Assembly (NCBI RefSeq): GCF_040581485.1 | Contig: NC_090135.1 | Span: 11,587,001-11,651,000, forward strand | Direction of reading: 5' to 3' | Origin: Linepithema humile | Lineage: Eukaryota; Arthropoda; Insecta; Hymenoptera; Formicidae | Length of the DNA: 64,000 nt | Shown here: positions 48,101 through 60,266 of the stretch, piece after piece | Position numbering within the stretch: the stretch's first letter is position 1 | Layout: each line of letters begins with the position of its first letter | The notes under the pieces: model-generated | What the model was told of the DNA's origin: nothing | Seen by the model: only the letters and a program-made list of their open reading frames with translations | The model's database searches: none | Position numbers and translations under genes: made by a program

Positions 48101-51100
48101 TTTGATACGAGTGTTTTGTAGCGTCAACGTTATGTTATAACCTTTTTATCTTGGACAGCTGGTGGAATTGGAAAACAGTGGAGCAGGCAGCGAGGAGTAT
48201 GCGGCTAAGCTGCGAGAATCGGGATTACGCCTCCACGAGTCGGAGAGAGCGCTGGGCACCGCTCGCCAGGATCTGTCGACGGCCCGGGAAATGCTGGCCC
48301 AGGCGACGGCGCAGAACGCGGTCATGCAACAGAAGTACGCCAGGGCCAGGAGAGCCGCCAGGGAGCTGCGAGCGGACATCACGGCTCGCGATGAGTTCTA
48401 CCAGCAATTGTTGCAGGAAAAAGATACAGAGTACAACGCGCTGGTGAAGAGTTTAAAGGACAGAGTATGTAACGAGTTGAAACCGGAGGTTTGATGAACA
48501 ATTCGATTTCGGAAAGAGCAGCTGTTTTGGAACGAAAAAAAAAAAAATTATTCCAGGTGATCACGCTAGAGGTGGAGTTGACGGAGACACAAAGGCGATT
48601 TGGTCTACCGGTACGGTTGCCGTACGATAACGCCACTGCCAGGATAGTAACACCGCAGCTCTCTCGCAGGCAACTGCCGCCACCGCCTTCGTCGAGCAGC
48701 TGCCAACTCTCCGACACGGAGACCTCCGATCTCAGCAGCCCAGACGATGGCGACAAGACTGCTACTGTCGAAAGAAAACTGCCACTACCGTTGCCGGTGA
48801 AGGAGGAGCTGGATCGCGCTGTACCGGCCCATCGTCTGCTGGACAACTCCGCCGGCAAGAGTAAGGCGGAGCTGGCGAGCAGAGGCGGTCTGGCAAATCG
48901 CCAGCTGCCAAAGCGGTCTGGAGGTCTCAGCAACAGCAGTTCTGTATGTTTCCGCTCTCTCGTCCATTAATCCATTAACGGTCATAATTATGATACACAA
49001 CATTATGATTAACAAAAGATACATTTTGAGGGATTATTCGCGCTTATTATCTTTATTTATACTTTAACATGCTTTTCTTCACAGATTCTCCTTGTTTTTT
49101 CTCTCTGTCTACACTGCATTAAGATGCATGGCGTATTGTGTATGGCATATATACATATTCTGTTAGGCGATAGTTTCACGTATTCTATGTTGATTCTATG
49201 TTAATTTAAAAAATATATTTGTACACTTTATGTATCTTATTTTTCGTATCTTTTTATGTGTAATTTATTTTATATCAGTGTTTTGTAGCCTTAATGTTAT
49301 AATCTTGGACAATGCACTGTGGAGCACAAGTCTTAAAAATTAACAAAAAAAAAAGAAACAATAAAATTAAGTTAATTGTTAAATACCGAAAAGATTTTTT
49401 AACGATGAAACTGCATGATTAACGAATCTTGTAATTTTAGGATTACGGACTGGACGAATCGGGCGACAATACGGATGATGATTCCTCGTCGAAACTCACC
49501 TCGCAGGACAGCAGGTCGCCCAACGACTTGAAGCAGTCCAACCTGAGTTCCTACTCCAGCACTTCGTCCATCAGCTCGCTTAAAGGCAAGGCGCACATGG
49601 ATCCTATACATCCTACTGCGATCCGACAGCACAGCACCATCAGCTCGCAAGTCAGGGCGATGACCGAGCAGAGCTGGCCTCAGTCGCAGAAGAGTATGCC
49701 TCTTCTTTAATGCGTTAATTAATAAATTAATTCTAGTTTTCCGTTGACATATTTAAGAAAAAAAAACGCTAATGTTTTCCTATCAGCAACTTTAACCGGA
49801 CCACCTGCGTCGCTGGCGGAGCAACTGAAGCAGGTCTTAGCCGAGAGAGAAAAACGACTTGGCGGAAACGATTCCTCGAGAGAGAGTTCCGGAGACTTCA
49901 GCGATCTCAATCTTCATAATAACGATCCGACCATGGTCACGCATCATCTTGTAGAGGAGATACGACAAGCTGTTAACGAGGCTAATCAAAGAGGTGAATA
50001 AAAATAGAAACTGTGGTGAAAATACATTAATTCAATTACAATTAATTGCAACAATAGTAATAATCGGATTATATTGCGATCAAACTTTTCAGTGAAAAAA
50101 GTGTCGATTCCTCCGTCGAATTTGATCGGCAGTGGAGGCGCGCCTTGGCATCATCCAGGAAGTTCTCCGTCAAGCTTATCCTCTGGCGGTTCTATCAGTC
50201 CTCCTGGAATCGATCCTACTGGCATCGCAGGTACTGAAGCCGTTCTACTTATTAACCCTTTGCAGTCCTTTGTCAGAATGAACTCGACATAGTGTTTCAT
50301 AACAATCCCACGCAATAATTATAATTTTCAAACTGTTTTAATCTTTATAAAATTTTTTAGATAACAATAGTTAATTATTATATTTATTTTATCCGATAGC
50401 CTTAAAATTAAGACAAAACTTGCTTGTTATTAACTTATTCGTCGAAATTAATTCAAACCGCAAAGGATTGATATACAGTCTCGGCACTAACGCTTCGATC
50501 ACTCAATCAGGAATTAAAGAATTTCAATATGTATTAAAAGATTTCGATATAGAATTAAATACTTCAATTAGTTAGTTACTCTTTTAATTCGTCTATGCAA
50601 TTAATAACGCTTTATCTTACAAATATAATCTCGCTTTTTATATGGGTAAAAAATAATTGCTGATTAGAGTGATTACTAATAGCGTGATAAGATCCCCCCC
50701 CCCCCCCCCCAATTACTTACTTTCCATCATGCATGCATTATCAATGTAGATTCGAGCACAGTTTGGTTGCCCGCTCACCTAAGCGACTTTGGTTTAGGTG
50801 ACAAGAAGTCTCACTTTTGGCAGAACGCGCCGGTCACTGATTGGTCCAAAGAACAAGTGAGTATTAGAATTTCTTTGAACAAAATAATTTAAGATTGCAG
50901 AACTTAGTTCTACAAACTATCTTGGGTTTATATTTAAGAAAAATGGAAAATTTTATATTATATTCTTAAAATATCTTCTTAAAAAGAAGAATGCTCTCTT
51001 TTAGGTTTGCCAATGGTTGACGGGAATCGGTTTGGAACACTTTTCTCCTCAATTTTTGGAGAGCGGCATTAACGGGAGCAACCTGCTGCGTTTGGAATCG

Positions 51101-51256
51101 AGAGAACTGAAGGCCCTGGGGATCTACAGCGAAGCTAAAGCGCATTTGAAGCGCAAACTGAAGGAATTAAGGGCCCAGGCCGATCGTGAGCGCAAAGAGC
51201 GTAAGGAAATCGAGCGAATGCGACGAAAAGCGGAAAAAGCTGCGCGGAAAAAATAG
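39166..51256 (+). CDS. Spn: Spinophilin/neurabin, PP1- and F-actin-binding scaffold
   Basis: This synaptic and cytoskeletal scaffold targets protein phosphatase 1 to actin. Seventeen exons join in phase: 39166-39428, 39678-41533, 42751-43834, 44235-44255, 44625-44846, 45243-45426, 45655-45918, 46005-46363, 46781-47036, 47413-47466, 48159-48464, 48557-48943, 49441-49693, 49787-49993, 50093-50230, 50750-50856 and 51005-51256, giving about 2070 aa, near the fly protein's length. Features in order are an N-terminal actin-binding region (SKVSAIANIFQ), a long disordered Ser/Pro/Lys-rich part with repeated PEYA(V/T)V motifs, and LLSSRILEKKIR. Next come the PP1 docking motif KVSF (about 1253-1256), a PDZ domain with GLGLSIIGMG (about 1299-1391), coiled coils, and a C-terminal SAM domain (about 1978-2045) ending in a Lys/Arg-rich helix. 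Exon 4 is a 21-nt microexon. Confidence 0.93.
47883..48157. repeat. Intragenic duplication, copy 1 (spinophilin intron 10)
   Basis: This block of about 275 bp at the 3' end of intron 10 is repeated in direct orientation at 49032-49311 in intron 12. Shared words include ACTTTAAC, TCTTCACA, CTGTCTACACTGCAT, TGCATGG, TATTGTGTATGG, GATAGTTT, TGTATCTTATTTTTC, GTGTTTTGTAG and ATCTTGGACA. Copy 1 ends exactly at the acceptor of exon 11. Confidence 0.8.
49032..49311. repeat. Intragenic duplication, copy 2 (spinophilin intron 12)
   Basis: This is the diverged second copy of the block at 47883-48157, about 280 bp, lying in the middle of intron 12. Where copy 1 ends in the functional acceptor TTGGACAG, copy 2 reads TTGGACAATG, so the splice site is gone. 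The real acceptor of exon 13 lies 130 bp further on. Confidence 0.8.
50694..50710. repeat. 17-base poly-C run
   Basis: A pure C17 homopolymer lies in intron 15 of the spinophilin gene, about 40 bp before the exon 16 acceptor. The exact length may be a sequencing artefact. Confidence 0.7.
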
Positions 51257-51332
51257 CTTACGTATAAACTAGATTCGTTTGATATCAGTTAAGCATCCGG
51301 TAAGGCGATGCAAATTTTCTGAATGCGAGATG

Positions 51333-52120
51333 TACAGGGTATCTCGAAAGAGGTAGACGAAAAAATTAATAATAAGTATTCATCGGAATTCATTGACGAG
51401 TTATATATTTTTAGGAAAAAATTGGAAAATTTATTTTTTGTGAAAATTTTTGAGGAAAAAAGAAGTTAAATGTAGAACTAAAAATGACGCCGTCCATTTT
51501 TCATACAGGGTGTCACATAGAAAATTACATGTTCTTAAAAAAAGTATTATTCGATAAGATAATGAAAGAATTTAATACAAACAATTCCTTCGAATTGTGC
51601 TTGTTTGATATTGACATTCATTATCAGTTTATCTTTTAAAACAATTAATTTAATGATTGAGTTCCAGACAGTAATTGAGATATTATAATTATATTGCAAA
51701 ATTTTTGTAATAACAATTGAAATAATTATTTCAAATAATTCCTAATAATGATTAAAATTATAGTATTAATTTTTATATTAAGTTAATCGCGAATAATTTA
51801 TACTTAATTATGATTGTGAATTATTTGAAATAACTAACAATAATAATAATGACCTTGATAATTTTTTATAATTCAATATTATTTATTATTAGGAATTAAT
51901 TTTAATTGAAAGAATTATATTTTAATAACTTATTGTTAACTTTTGATAATTTTTTTAGTTTTAATCGGTTTTAATCAAGAGGATGATTGTTTTCGTTAAT
52001 TATAATTATTTCCTAATAATAATCGGGCGCACAATAACACAATATGACTCTTAATAATTAAAATTATTACAGTTAATTTCTAATGGTAAATTAAATTACC
52101 TCTTTTTGAGACACCCAGTA
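51333..52120. mobile_element. Non-autonomous TIR element with TA flanks
   Basis: The left end reads TA then CAGGGTATCTCGAAAGAGGT. The right end, in reverse complement, reads TA then CTGGGTGTCTCAAAAAGAGG. The termini of about 24 bp therefore match with a few differences, and TA on both sides fits a Tc1/mariner-type target duplication. The ~785-bp interior is AT-rich and has no transposase frame. A second CAGGGTGTCACAT word at about 51505 suggests nesting. It lies directly after the spinophilin stop and so is probably transcribed within its 3' UTR. Confidence 0.7.
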
Positions 52121-52278
52121 TATTCTGGCGTTTTCTTCAAGATACTCTACTTCCGTTCATAGTTCGTTTCCTTAAATAAGGGCCATGTATTGCGCCTCTG
52201 CATTTACTTGTTATTGCCATACTTATTATACTTTCGCTATTAAGTTTTTTTCAATTATTAATACTATTTAACGGTGAA

Positions 52279-52347
52279 CGTGTGTGTGTGCGCGTGTGCG
52301 CGTGTGTGTATGTATTTGTGTGTGTATGTGCGCGCGCGAATGTGTGT
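52279..52347. repeat. GT/GC alternating microsatellite
   Basis: Alternating purine-pyrimidine DNA (GTGTGTG, GCGCGTG, GCGCGCG words) lies in the presumed 3' UTR of spinophilin. Such runs can adopt Z-DNA. Confidence 0.8.
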
Positions 52348-55194
52348 AAAAAGCAAGCAATCTAGCTAAACGGCCGCGTTCTAGCTGCACGTTTAGCCCT
52401 AAAAACAACGGCTGCGCGATTTCTGCTTTAATAAATGCCGTTCTTTTGTGGAAAGAAAAAATTATCTTTTACCGCTAGTCGGCCGCTAGAGCGCGGAGAG
52501 TGTGTAATAAACTGTCGTGTCACTTAAAAATACACTCTTTTGTAATTGTACGTACGTATATAGTATATATACTGATGCATACATACATGTACGTGTATGT
52601 ACGTATGTGTGTGTGTATAGTTGTGTAAGCATTGTTCCCGTATTTATTTATATGATCGCGTTTAACGGCGCTTTTCCCCACAATTAAGAATTGATCTTTC
52701 AGATAGACGTTTCAACGTAATCGTTGTCTTCTTTCTCGATTTTATATAATGCGTCGTCAACGAATTATCAATTGATTATTAATTATTCATTAAAGGTTCA
52801 TCTCTGATCAATTATATTAAACTTTTAAAAATTCATATCTATACTGAATAATTGTACAAATTTTTATTTTTTCTCACTTGACTGAATAGCAAAAAGATAA
52901 CGATTGAATATAAATATAATATGAATAGATTATTTATAATTATAAGAAACATCGGTAATATTTGTTATATCAATATTATATCATCGGCTTTTCTATCTTA
53001 TCAATATTTTTCATGAGAAATGCGATTAATCGCAATATGATGGGAAAAGAGAGAAAAAATAAAATTGATCAGAGACAGCCAGTATACTTTGTAGACTTGC
53101 TATAATTACTTTGTAATTAAGAAACATATCTCTTTGTAATTTATATTTATTCGTTCCAAATTTGCTCAAAGCAATACCTTTCGCACTAAGCCAAATGTGT
53201 CAGCAGATTTGCATTCTCCCCTCAATCATTTCCCACAGAACTGTCAAAACGCTCGCAAAAAAAGACTCGAGAATGAGTCCTTCGCGTCGTCGAGCTGTAA
53301 ATGCTGGGACACTCAGTGTCGTACATTCCACACGAATCGGATAGGACGAAGTGGCCAAATGCTGCTCCCGCACGAAGAAGAGAGCCTGAATACGCGAAAG
53401 GCTGCGAGATCGGACGCGAAACCGCGTCGGAGACGAGGACGTGCGTACCACTGTACGCGTACTTATTTATAATAGCATTGAACTTTTCGCGCTCCATTTC
53501 GAACATTTCGACACACTTCGCCGCGAGCAGTCGGAGAAATGTTGAATTCTGGGGCATAATGTGTAAATATACGTATGTACTGAGCGACGATTAATAATGA
53601 CGACGGGTGAGAGACAATTAATATGTATGTATGTATGAGTCGTGTGCGTGTGTGCGAGTGGCGTGAGTCTGCGGAGCGACAAAGAAAACCGATTACAGTG
53701 TCATAATGCTACTCTTTACGAGGCATAATCCTCTGCATTTTCATCGTGAATCCTTATAGAAGTCCTCCATTACTGCGACACGCACTTGTTGTTTCTGTTG
53801 TTACACTCACAACGAACTACGGGAATGAATTAATCCGTGTTTCTTATAAGAATTGTAATCTGTTGATTGTCGTTGACGAGACGTCGACGGAACGATCCCT
53901 TCGCACTTCAATTATCCGTAACGAAATGTTGCTTTTACTTCCTGCGATACTTCCTTTAATCGATACTTATTAAGGATCGTCGGATCTTGAGCTTTGAGGA
54001 TTTTTTCAGCGTTGGATCTAGAGATCCCGGGATGTTTCAAACCCGAAAGCATCAGATTGTTCCATTTGCGGATCTTTAGATCTCTGGAATTTAAGTTTTT
54101 ACTTTCAAACCTTTGGATTGTTTACTTACCGAGCTCTTTTTGGATCTCTGGACGCGAATCTTTTAACTTTCGTTAACGTTCAGATTTCTAGATTGCATTC
54201 GCAAATATCTGAATGTTTTAATCGATCGATGAATTGCTATTTACTCGTAGCTATATCCTTGATTGGATTTCCTGTTACTTGTTAGATCTAGATCGTGGCA
54301 TCCTATTGCTCTTTGACCATGTAAATCCTCAAATCCCGGATTCTCATTTATGTATTTCCGTTCCTTAAGAATGGACCCTTCACAAAACCGACTGATTTAT
54401 CATAAGTTTTGTAGCCAACTTTCAACGAATCACTTAGCCACGTAACTTCGAGGAGCGCCTCATACACGATCCAATTTAATCGCAAGATTCAGCTGAGATC
54501 TTTAGAAATCGCTTGGTAAACCATTTTTATTCAATTATGTTGCGTAATTTTTTGACAGTGGCAATTAATTAATCAGGAACAAGAGAGTAATACTTAAACC
54601 GGCATACTGCTAATGATAGACGCAATTTGGCATTTTGATTAATCGTGAGTGAGCAATGTAATATATTTAATTTTACATTACAAATGCTTGGAACCTGAAA
54701 AACATGTCGATCATATTTTTTTCGAAAAAAACGTTATCTCTTTTGCTACATTGCTTTTGTTGGATCGTGTACGATTTGAGTCATGTACATGTTTCCATTG
54801 ATTAGAGATTGTTGCTCATGAAGAGGAAAGTGTTTGAAGCGATGAAGAGAAGATGATGATAATGATACTGATATTGATAATGGAGGTACATGCGAAACGG
54901 CAGCTTTTTAATATGTCTACGAAAAGTATTGTCAAAACAAATACTCTTGAACGTTTTAATTAAAAGTAATTCGTACGATACATAGAATTTGAATCTTTCT
55001 ACTGTCTATCCTGGATTTTTAATGTAAGGCTAATAATTTCATTATTTTTGCTTTGTTTAGGTATTTTATGGTTACGTGGATACATTTGTTTGATCGATAT
55101 TTTACGCAACGCTATATAGGACTTGTATGTATGTACAGCAAAGGAGAAAAGAAGTTGCATCGAATCGAGCGAATTATTTGCGAAAACTTTAATC

Positions 55195-57691
55195 ATGCCG
55201 ATAATAATTATAAAGGATTATCAATGGCGACAGACAGAGAAGAAGATAATAATTTACATACCTCTAAAAGGTTGTCCTAAAAATGTGGATTTATTTGCCA
55301 TGGATAATTACGTAAAGGTATTTGGTTATTTTTTTTCATTTTCAAAAAATATGTTTAAGTTTAAATAATTAAAAAATTTCTCTCCAAAGTTGGAGAGAAG
55401 AGTTCTTTAATTATTTAAATTAAAGAAAAACATTTACAAAATCAAGAATTTTCTCTAAAATTAGTTCAAAATTTTTTATAATCAAGAAATTTTTATATGT
55501 TAAAATGTGAGCATTGCGGATTACTACGACTGATATAATCGACTTTTATTAAAGATTAGTTTTCCACCTTTTATTTTGGAATTATTTCTATGGAAAAATG
55601 TGCTTGAAGAAGAAAGTGAGTGTACTTTGACGGATACTGAAGCTATTTTTTCTTTGCAAAAAGAAAAACCTTCTAAATGGCCAAACCTCGAGATGGAAAA
55701 CATTAGCAAAGAACAGAAGTGTGAGCTTAGAAATCGAATTTTGAAAAAAGCACAAAGCGTTTCGGAAAGTCGTGCAAAATCTAAAAGTGGTAAGATTTGT
55801 GATTAATAAGTAGTTGGAAAGAGTTAAAATTTTCAAGAAGAATAGAAAGAAAGATAATATCTTTTTACTTCATCATTCATTTGTCGCCATTTGTTTTGCC
55901 ATTGATTAACAAATTATAATGTCTACACAAATCATTGGTTTATAGAAAAACGTCAACATCTGCAAAAAGAAGCAGTAAAAGTGCAGATTAATTTGGATAC
56001 CGATATACTAAATAAAATAGAATCCTTGAGAGATTCTCATCGCAGAGCTGCAATGCAAGATTTTGAAGAATGGCGGTCAAATGCGGAAATGCCGATCCTT
56101 CAAGACATTTCTGGCAAGACACAAGAAAATAGAAAGGCGTACAGGTATCGTGAACGATTACAGAAAACATTTTGGAAACACTATGAAACAAAATTATATG
56201 AAAACATTTTCTGTTTCCGAAAGATGTCCCCTTAAATGGTTTAAGGATGACTTTGGTATCGTGCAATCTGAGGAAATTGACACAAAAGAAAAAATGAATG
56301 AAGAAGTTGAAGTAGAAAAGAGGCACGAATTAATAAAAGAACTAAAGGATGGACCAGGCGTTGTAAAAAATCCAAAGAGAGAAGTTGCAGAGGATACGAA
56401 GAAAGAGTTGATTAACAGAGAGAATCGGAAAGAAATGTCAATTATTGAAAAAGAATTAAGAAAAGAATTAAATATTGAAAAAAAGGAGAAGAGTTTTAAC
56501 CTCGAGAAAAGCTCCACGTCTGAAGATTCCGAGTCGGATTATGAAACGGTGTCTTCGACGAATGCTTTAATCAAGAAAATGGATCGGAATTCCTTGCAAA
56601 AATTCGCAAAAACGAAAAAACAGAGATCAGAGCATGATTTGATCGACAAAATATTGAAAAATCGATATTCTCGAATAAACCAGATATTTGATGAACCTGC
56701 CAAAACGATTCCACTTCCCAGAAAAAGCGCGACTATCAATATAACTTTCTCTGAGCGGGTCTTTCCTACTCCGGCTAGGGAGAGTTCTCACGCGGAAGAA
56801 CAGGAAGTACGTTGCGTTGCTTCAATTGAAAATTGCATGACTTCTTTTTAAAAGGAAGAAGCAAGAAGAACTTGATTTTTTTTTATGTTTTATATGTAAT
56901 TCTTTTCAGTGGCTTTCTAAACAAGCGGAGGCTAGAAGGAAAACTGGATTCGTTGTTGAGGATCTTCGTCCTGAGGAACAGGATCCTCAGTGGTTGAAGG
57001 ACAAGGGCGAGTATGTCAGCAAAAGTGTGCTTTGTTGTGCAGTTACTAATGTTTCGATTAATTGCTTCTTTCGCAGTGACTTCTTCAAGGCAGGGAATTA
57101 TTTGGCTGCTATTAGTGCATATACACACGGGATAAAAATTAGCGACAAAATGACGACGCTCTATGTAAATAGATCCGCTGCGCATTATGCAATTGGAAAT
57201 TATTACAGGTGCATTGACGATAGTTCCAAGGTAAGTGGAATAGCAATTATTATTACGTATACAGAGTATTCCACAAACATCTCCAAAGTTTTAAAAAATA
57301 CAGAACAATATAAAAAATAACTTAAAAAGATGCAGTATAAAAGAATTCACAAATTTAAAATAGAAAAAATAAAAAAAAAAAGTATTTAAAGCCAGTTTTG
57401 TTTATTGTATCTTTATCGCATTTCTACATAAGCATATATTTTCTTTGGTTAAAATCTAAAAAAAAGGAAATCTCTTGTCTACAGGCGTTAGAACTAATGG
57501 AGCCAAAGTGCGAAAGTAATAGAGTATCGCGAGCGAGATGTCATGCTCGCCGAGGCGCTGCATTGTGCAAATTATCTGCACCACAGCATGGAATTCCCGA
57601 GCTAGAAACCGCTTTGGAATTAGATCCGAATAACGAGAGTATTAAAAACGATCTTTATGCTGTCAGACAATATTTCGATATTAAGAAATGA
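55195..57691 (+). CDS. Dnaaf4: DNAAF4 (DYX1C1), dynein axonemal assembly factor
   Basis: This is a cytoplasmic HSP90 co-chaperone that helps preassemble axonemal dynein arms; in insects it should matter for sperm flagella and chordotonal neurons. Seven exons, 55195-55317, 55555-55789, 55946-56144, 56224-56806, 56910-57010, 57077-57230 and 57485-57691, join in phase to about 533 aa. The N-terminus is a CS/p23-like domain (IKDYQWRQTEKKIIIYIPLK, FPPFILELFLW). The middle is very rich in Lys and Glu. Then come the family signature ITFSERVFPTPARES and WLSKQAEARR, and a C-terminal TPR region (about 410-525) including SDKMTTLYVNRSAAHY. The family is usually nearer 420 aa, the excess being the charged middle. 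A 79-bp intron at 56145-56223 is required to connect two frames. Confidence 0.92.
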
Positions 57692-58302
57692 AGAAAAACG
57701 ACTGGTGGACTAGGTTTTGCAAGACTCTTGTGAAAATTGTGGAAACGCTTCAATTTATTTATGAATAAGTCGATGAATATATAATACGTAGACAAGTATG
57801 TATAATTAAAATATATTATAAAAATGTACAAGATACATTTGAAGACTTTTTTCTATCCACAAAGGAAAAATACATAATTCTCTTAATTCTGTTGCACTTT
57901 CCATTCTATCAAATAAGTTCGTTTTATAACTTTAGTTTATTAAAAAAAATATATATGAAATATAAAACAACACTTAATAAAAATATCACAGATATAAAGC
58001 CTTCATTTTTGGACCCAATAAAGTCTTACGAATGTGTTTGTGCTGCTTACTACTTTGCATCCTGTTTGAATCTAACATTAATCCCTAATCTATTATAAAT
58101 TCTTGGATTTATCCGCGTAATAGATGAAAAGATTTTTTGAACATAGTGGAGAATTTTTGATTCCAATATGTTTTAAAATTTAGAACAAAGATGTAGTATT
58201 ACATTTTTTTTCAAAATTAGGTGTATTAACAAAAATTAATAAGAATATATTTTGAACAATAGAAATTTTAATTTTCAGGACTCAAAGCTGTTTGATTTTT
58301 GT
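57692..58302. other. Convergent spacer, DNAAF4 and the minus-strand PDGF/VEGF gene
   Basis: This AT-rich 3' spacer of about 600 bp has no coding exon and no repeat of note. It presumably holds both 3' UTRs. Confidence 0.6.
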
Positions 58303-58896
58303 TTAAAACCTGGAATCCTTCGTAGCTAAAGTTTCGTCCATGCAGGCACACTTGGTGTGCTCCAAAGCGTGAATGATTTCGTGATGACGATCTCGTTGCC
58401 GATCAATGCGGTGCATCACCATGAAGACGAGACTAACGTTCCTGGTTTCGGTTGGAGCACAGATCTGCGTCGAATTAGGACAACATCCTGATCCTGCGCA
58501 GCGTGACAGAACTGTGGATGCAGGATAGAAGACTTCGTCAGGTCCGAGGCCTACAGTCAGAAGATCTTTCACCGGAACAGCCCTTGGTTGCGGCAAGGAA
58601 CATCGAAACTGATGCACCAGCTGCACGTGATTCAAAAATCCACTGTCCCTGTATTAAAGAAAAACGTAAGTTGGAAAAATATACAATTGTAAAAATAAAC
58701 GGAGAAAAAGGAAGAACAAGAAATAAACAAAGAAGAAAAATGAGAAAACAGGAACAGTAAACAAAAAATTAAGAATAAATTAGAAAAATCTAATGAATAA
58801 ATTTTTTAGGAAAATGTCATACTCTCACCTGTGATGTCTGCCAATGACGATTAAAGCGAATTGAATGCAGATTATCAGCAATAAAAGTTTCTTCAT
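58303..58896 (-). CDS. PDGF/VEGF-related secreted growth factor
   Basis: This is a small secreted cystine-knot ligand, probably for the insect PVR receptor. Two exons, 58896-58829 and 58648-58303, join in phase to about 137 aa. The first encodes a clear signal peptide (MKKLLLLIICIQFALIVIG). The mature part has the PDGF cysteine pattern: FRCSLPQPRAVPV, then RCAGSGCCPNSTQICAPT, then a late HTKCAC, with N-glycosylation sequons NST and NVS. The protein stops soon after the knot, so it has no long heparin-binding tail. It is the divergent neighbour of a second PDGF/VEGF-like gene 4.5 kb away. Family membership is clear; which fly Pvf it matches cannot be decided by eye. Confidence 0.85.
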
Positions 58897-60244
58897 CTTC
58901 AAGATGTACGAAACAAATGTTCACAAGTCTTTAAATCACTTCAGTGTCTTAAATCACTTTGGATGCTAAAAATGCCTTATTTCTACCAGTTTTTTTTTAG
59001 CCACGGATCGAAGAGTGCGACAAAGTAAGAATACACTACGAAATAAAATATAAAAGGCAATTAAATTAAAGAAGAGATTTTATTCCCTTTTCAAATTAAA
59101 TTTGTTTCAGGCAGAGCAAAGCATTTTTAAATACATCAACTTCAGGTAAACAATTTTCTCACTTCTATTTTTTTCAATTAACTTAAATTTTTTCAATGAA
59201 TTTCATGTCTTATTTTCAGAGATGTTTCTTCGCTTTTTTTATAAGGACTTTTTACGAGGATCTTTCTATGAGTTAACTTTTATCGATTCCTTCCTCAATC
59301 TTCAAATCCGCATCGAAGAGATCTGCTGCGATTGCCGACAGGTTCTGCGATCTGAATTCTCATTCGGTGTATATACGTAACTTATCCAGGCTCTCCCCTT
59401 ACTCGAAGTCCTCCCTTCTCCAATTCTTTTCTCTTGTTCTCACTTGCTCTTCGATTTCTCTTCGCTACAGGCATCTCCCTGTGGATTCCCGGTAAAAGGA
59501 GAAGGTTTGTGGAGGGATCGGTGTAACTGTTCCGAGAAGCTCTCCGAGATAACTATAATTACTAGGAGCAGCGAGAACACTATGTTGCATCGCGTGACTC
59601 CTCTTCCTCTTGCTCTGCTTCTTTCGTTCTCCGAATGTTTTCTCCTTTCTTCTTTCTCCCCGATTTGTTTGGCCACCTGCTTTGACATGCAGGAATCCAA
59701 GTAGCAGTGGTCAGACGAAACTGCAGAAGTTGCATTCTTAAATCTGAAGTATCTTGTTTCAAAATTCTCTTAATTTTTCAAATATTATGGATATTTTTAT
59801 AAGAATCACCCGAAATATAACGGTTATTCGCGTTGCGGCAGCGTTATGTAATGTTTATCGCAATGTTATAGAGACGTCTGCGTTGTGTCTAGTAATAGCA
59901 TGCGTTCCAGGATTTCTTCGATTTACGTATAAACCGCGGATTTCCCGCTATCGTATAACAGGCTGAGGTGATAGATAAACGAATAAGGAAAAAAATTTTC
60001 TTGAGTTACATAAATGTAGACGTTAGTTCAAAAACTTACATATTAACGCGTTTATTGCGCTTTTTTATTTATCAGTGACACGCACGCAATAAAATCTGGA
60101 ATCTCTAATCGTGATAGTGGCGGCCAGATAATTATTCATGATGTCCACGGCTTAAAGAATCTGATTGAAAGTTAAGTGAGAGCGGTCCATCGTGATTCAT
60201 TTTCATGTTACTGGCATCGTTTTGGCGATCTTACATCCGAAGAT

Positions 60245-60266
60245 TGAGTCATCGACGACTGACTCA
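60245..60266. promoter_or_regulatory. Paired AP-1 (TRE) motifs
   Basis: TGAGTCA and its reverse complement TGACTCA, both exact Jun/Fos sites, are separated by eight bases (TCGACGAC). A third exact TGAGTCA lies at 61239-61245. Their placing between two divergent growth-factor genes suggests an enhancer. No functional evidence is visible beyond the words themselves. Confidence 0.4.

Larger units (their letters stand above)
51257..55194. other. Spinophilin 3' UTR and spacer to DNAAF4
   Basis: The left part is likely the 3' UTR of spinophilin, with AATAAA words near 52428 and 52506. It includes the terminal-inverted-repeat element at 51333-52120 and the GT/GC microsatellite at 52279-52347. From about 53900 to 54260 the words GGATCT and TTGGATC recur in a degenerate way. 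Overlapping open frames at 53160-53680 on both strands show no family features and are treated as non-coding. Confidence 0.5.

Noticed and set aside
53162..53682. Several overlapping 60-110-codon frames on both strands
   Set aside because: No frame dominates, no splice structure links them and no protein motif is present.
59049..59057. Plus-directed TATAAAAGG promoter
   Set aside because: No initiator at the expected distance and no plus-strand exon follows for over 4 kb; AT-rich DNA produces such words by chance.
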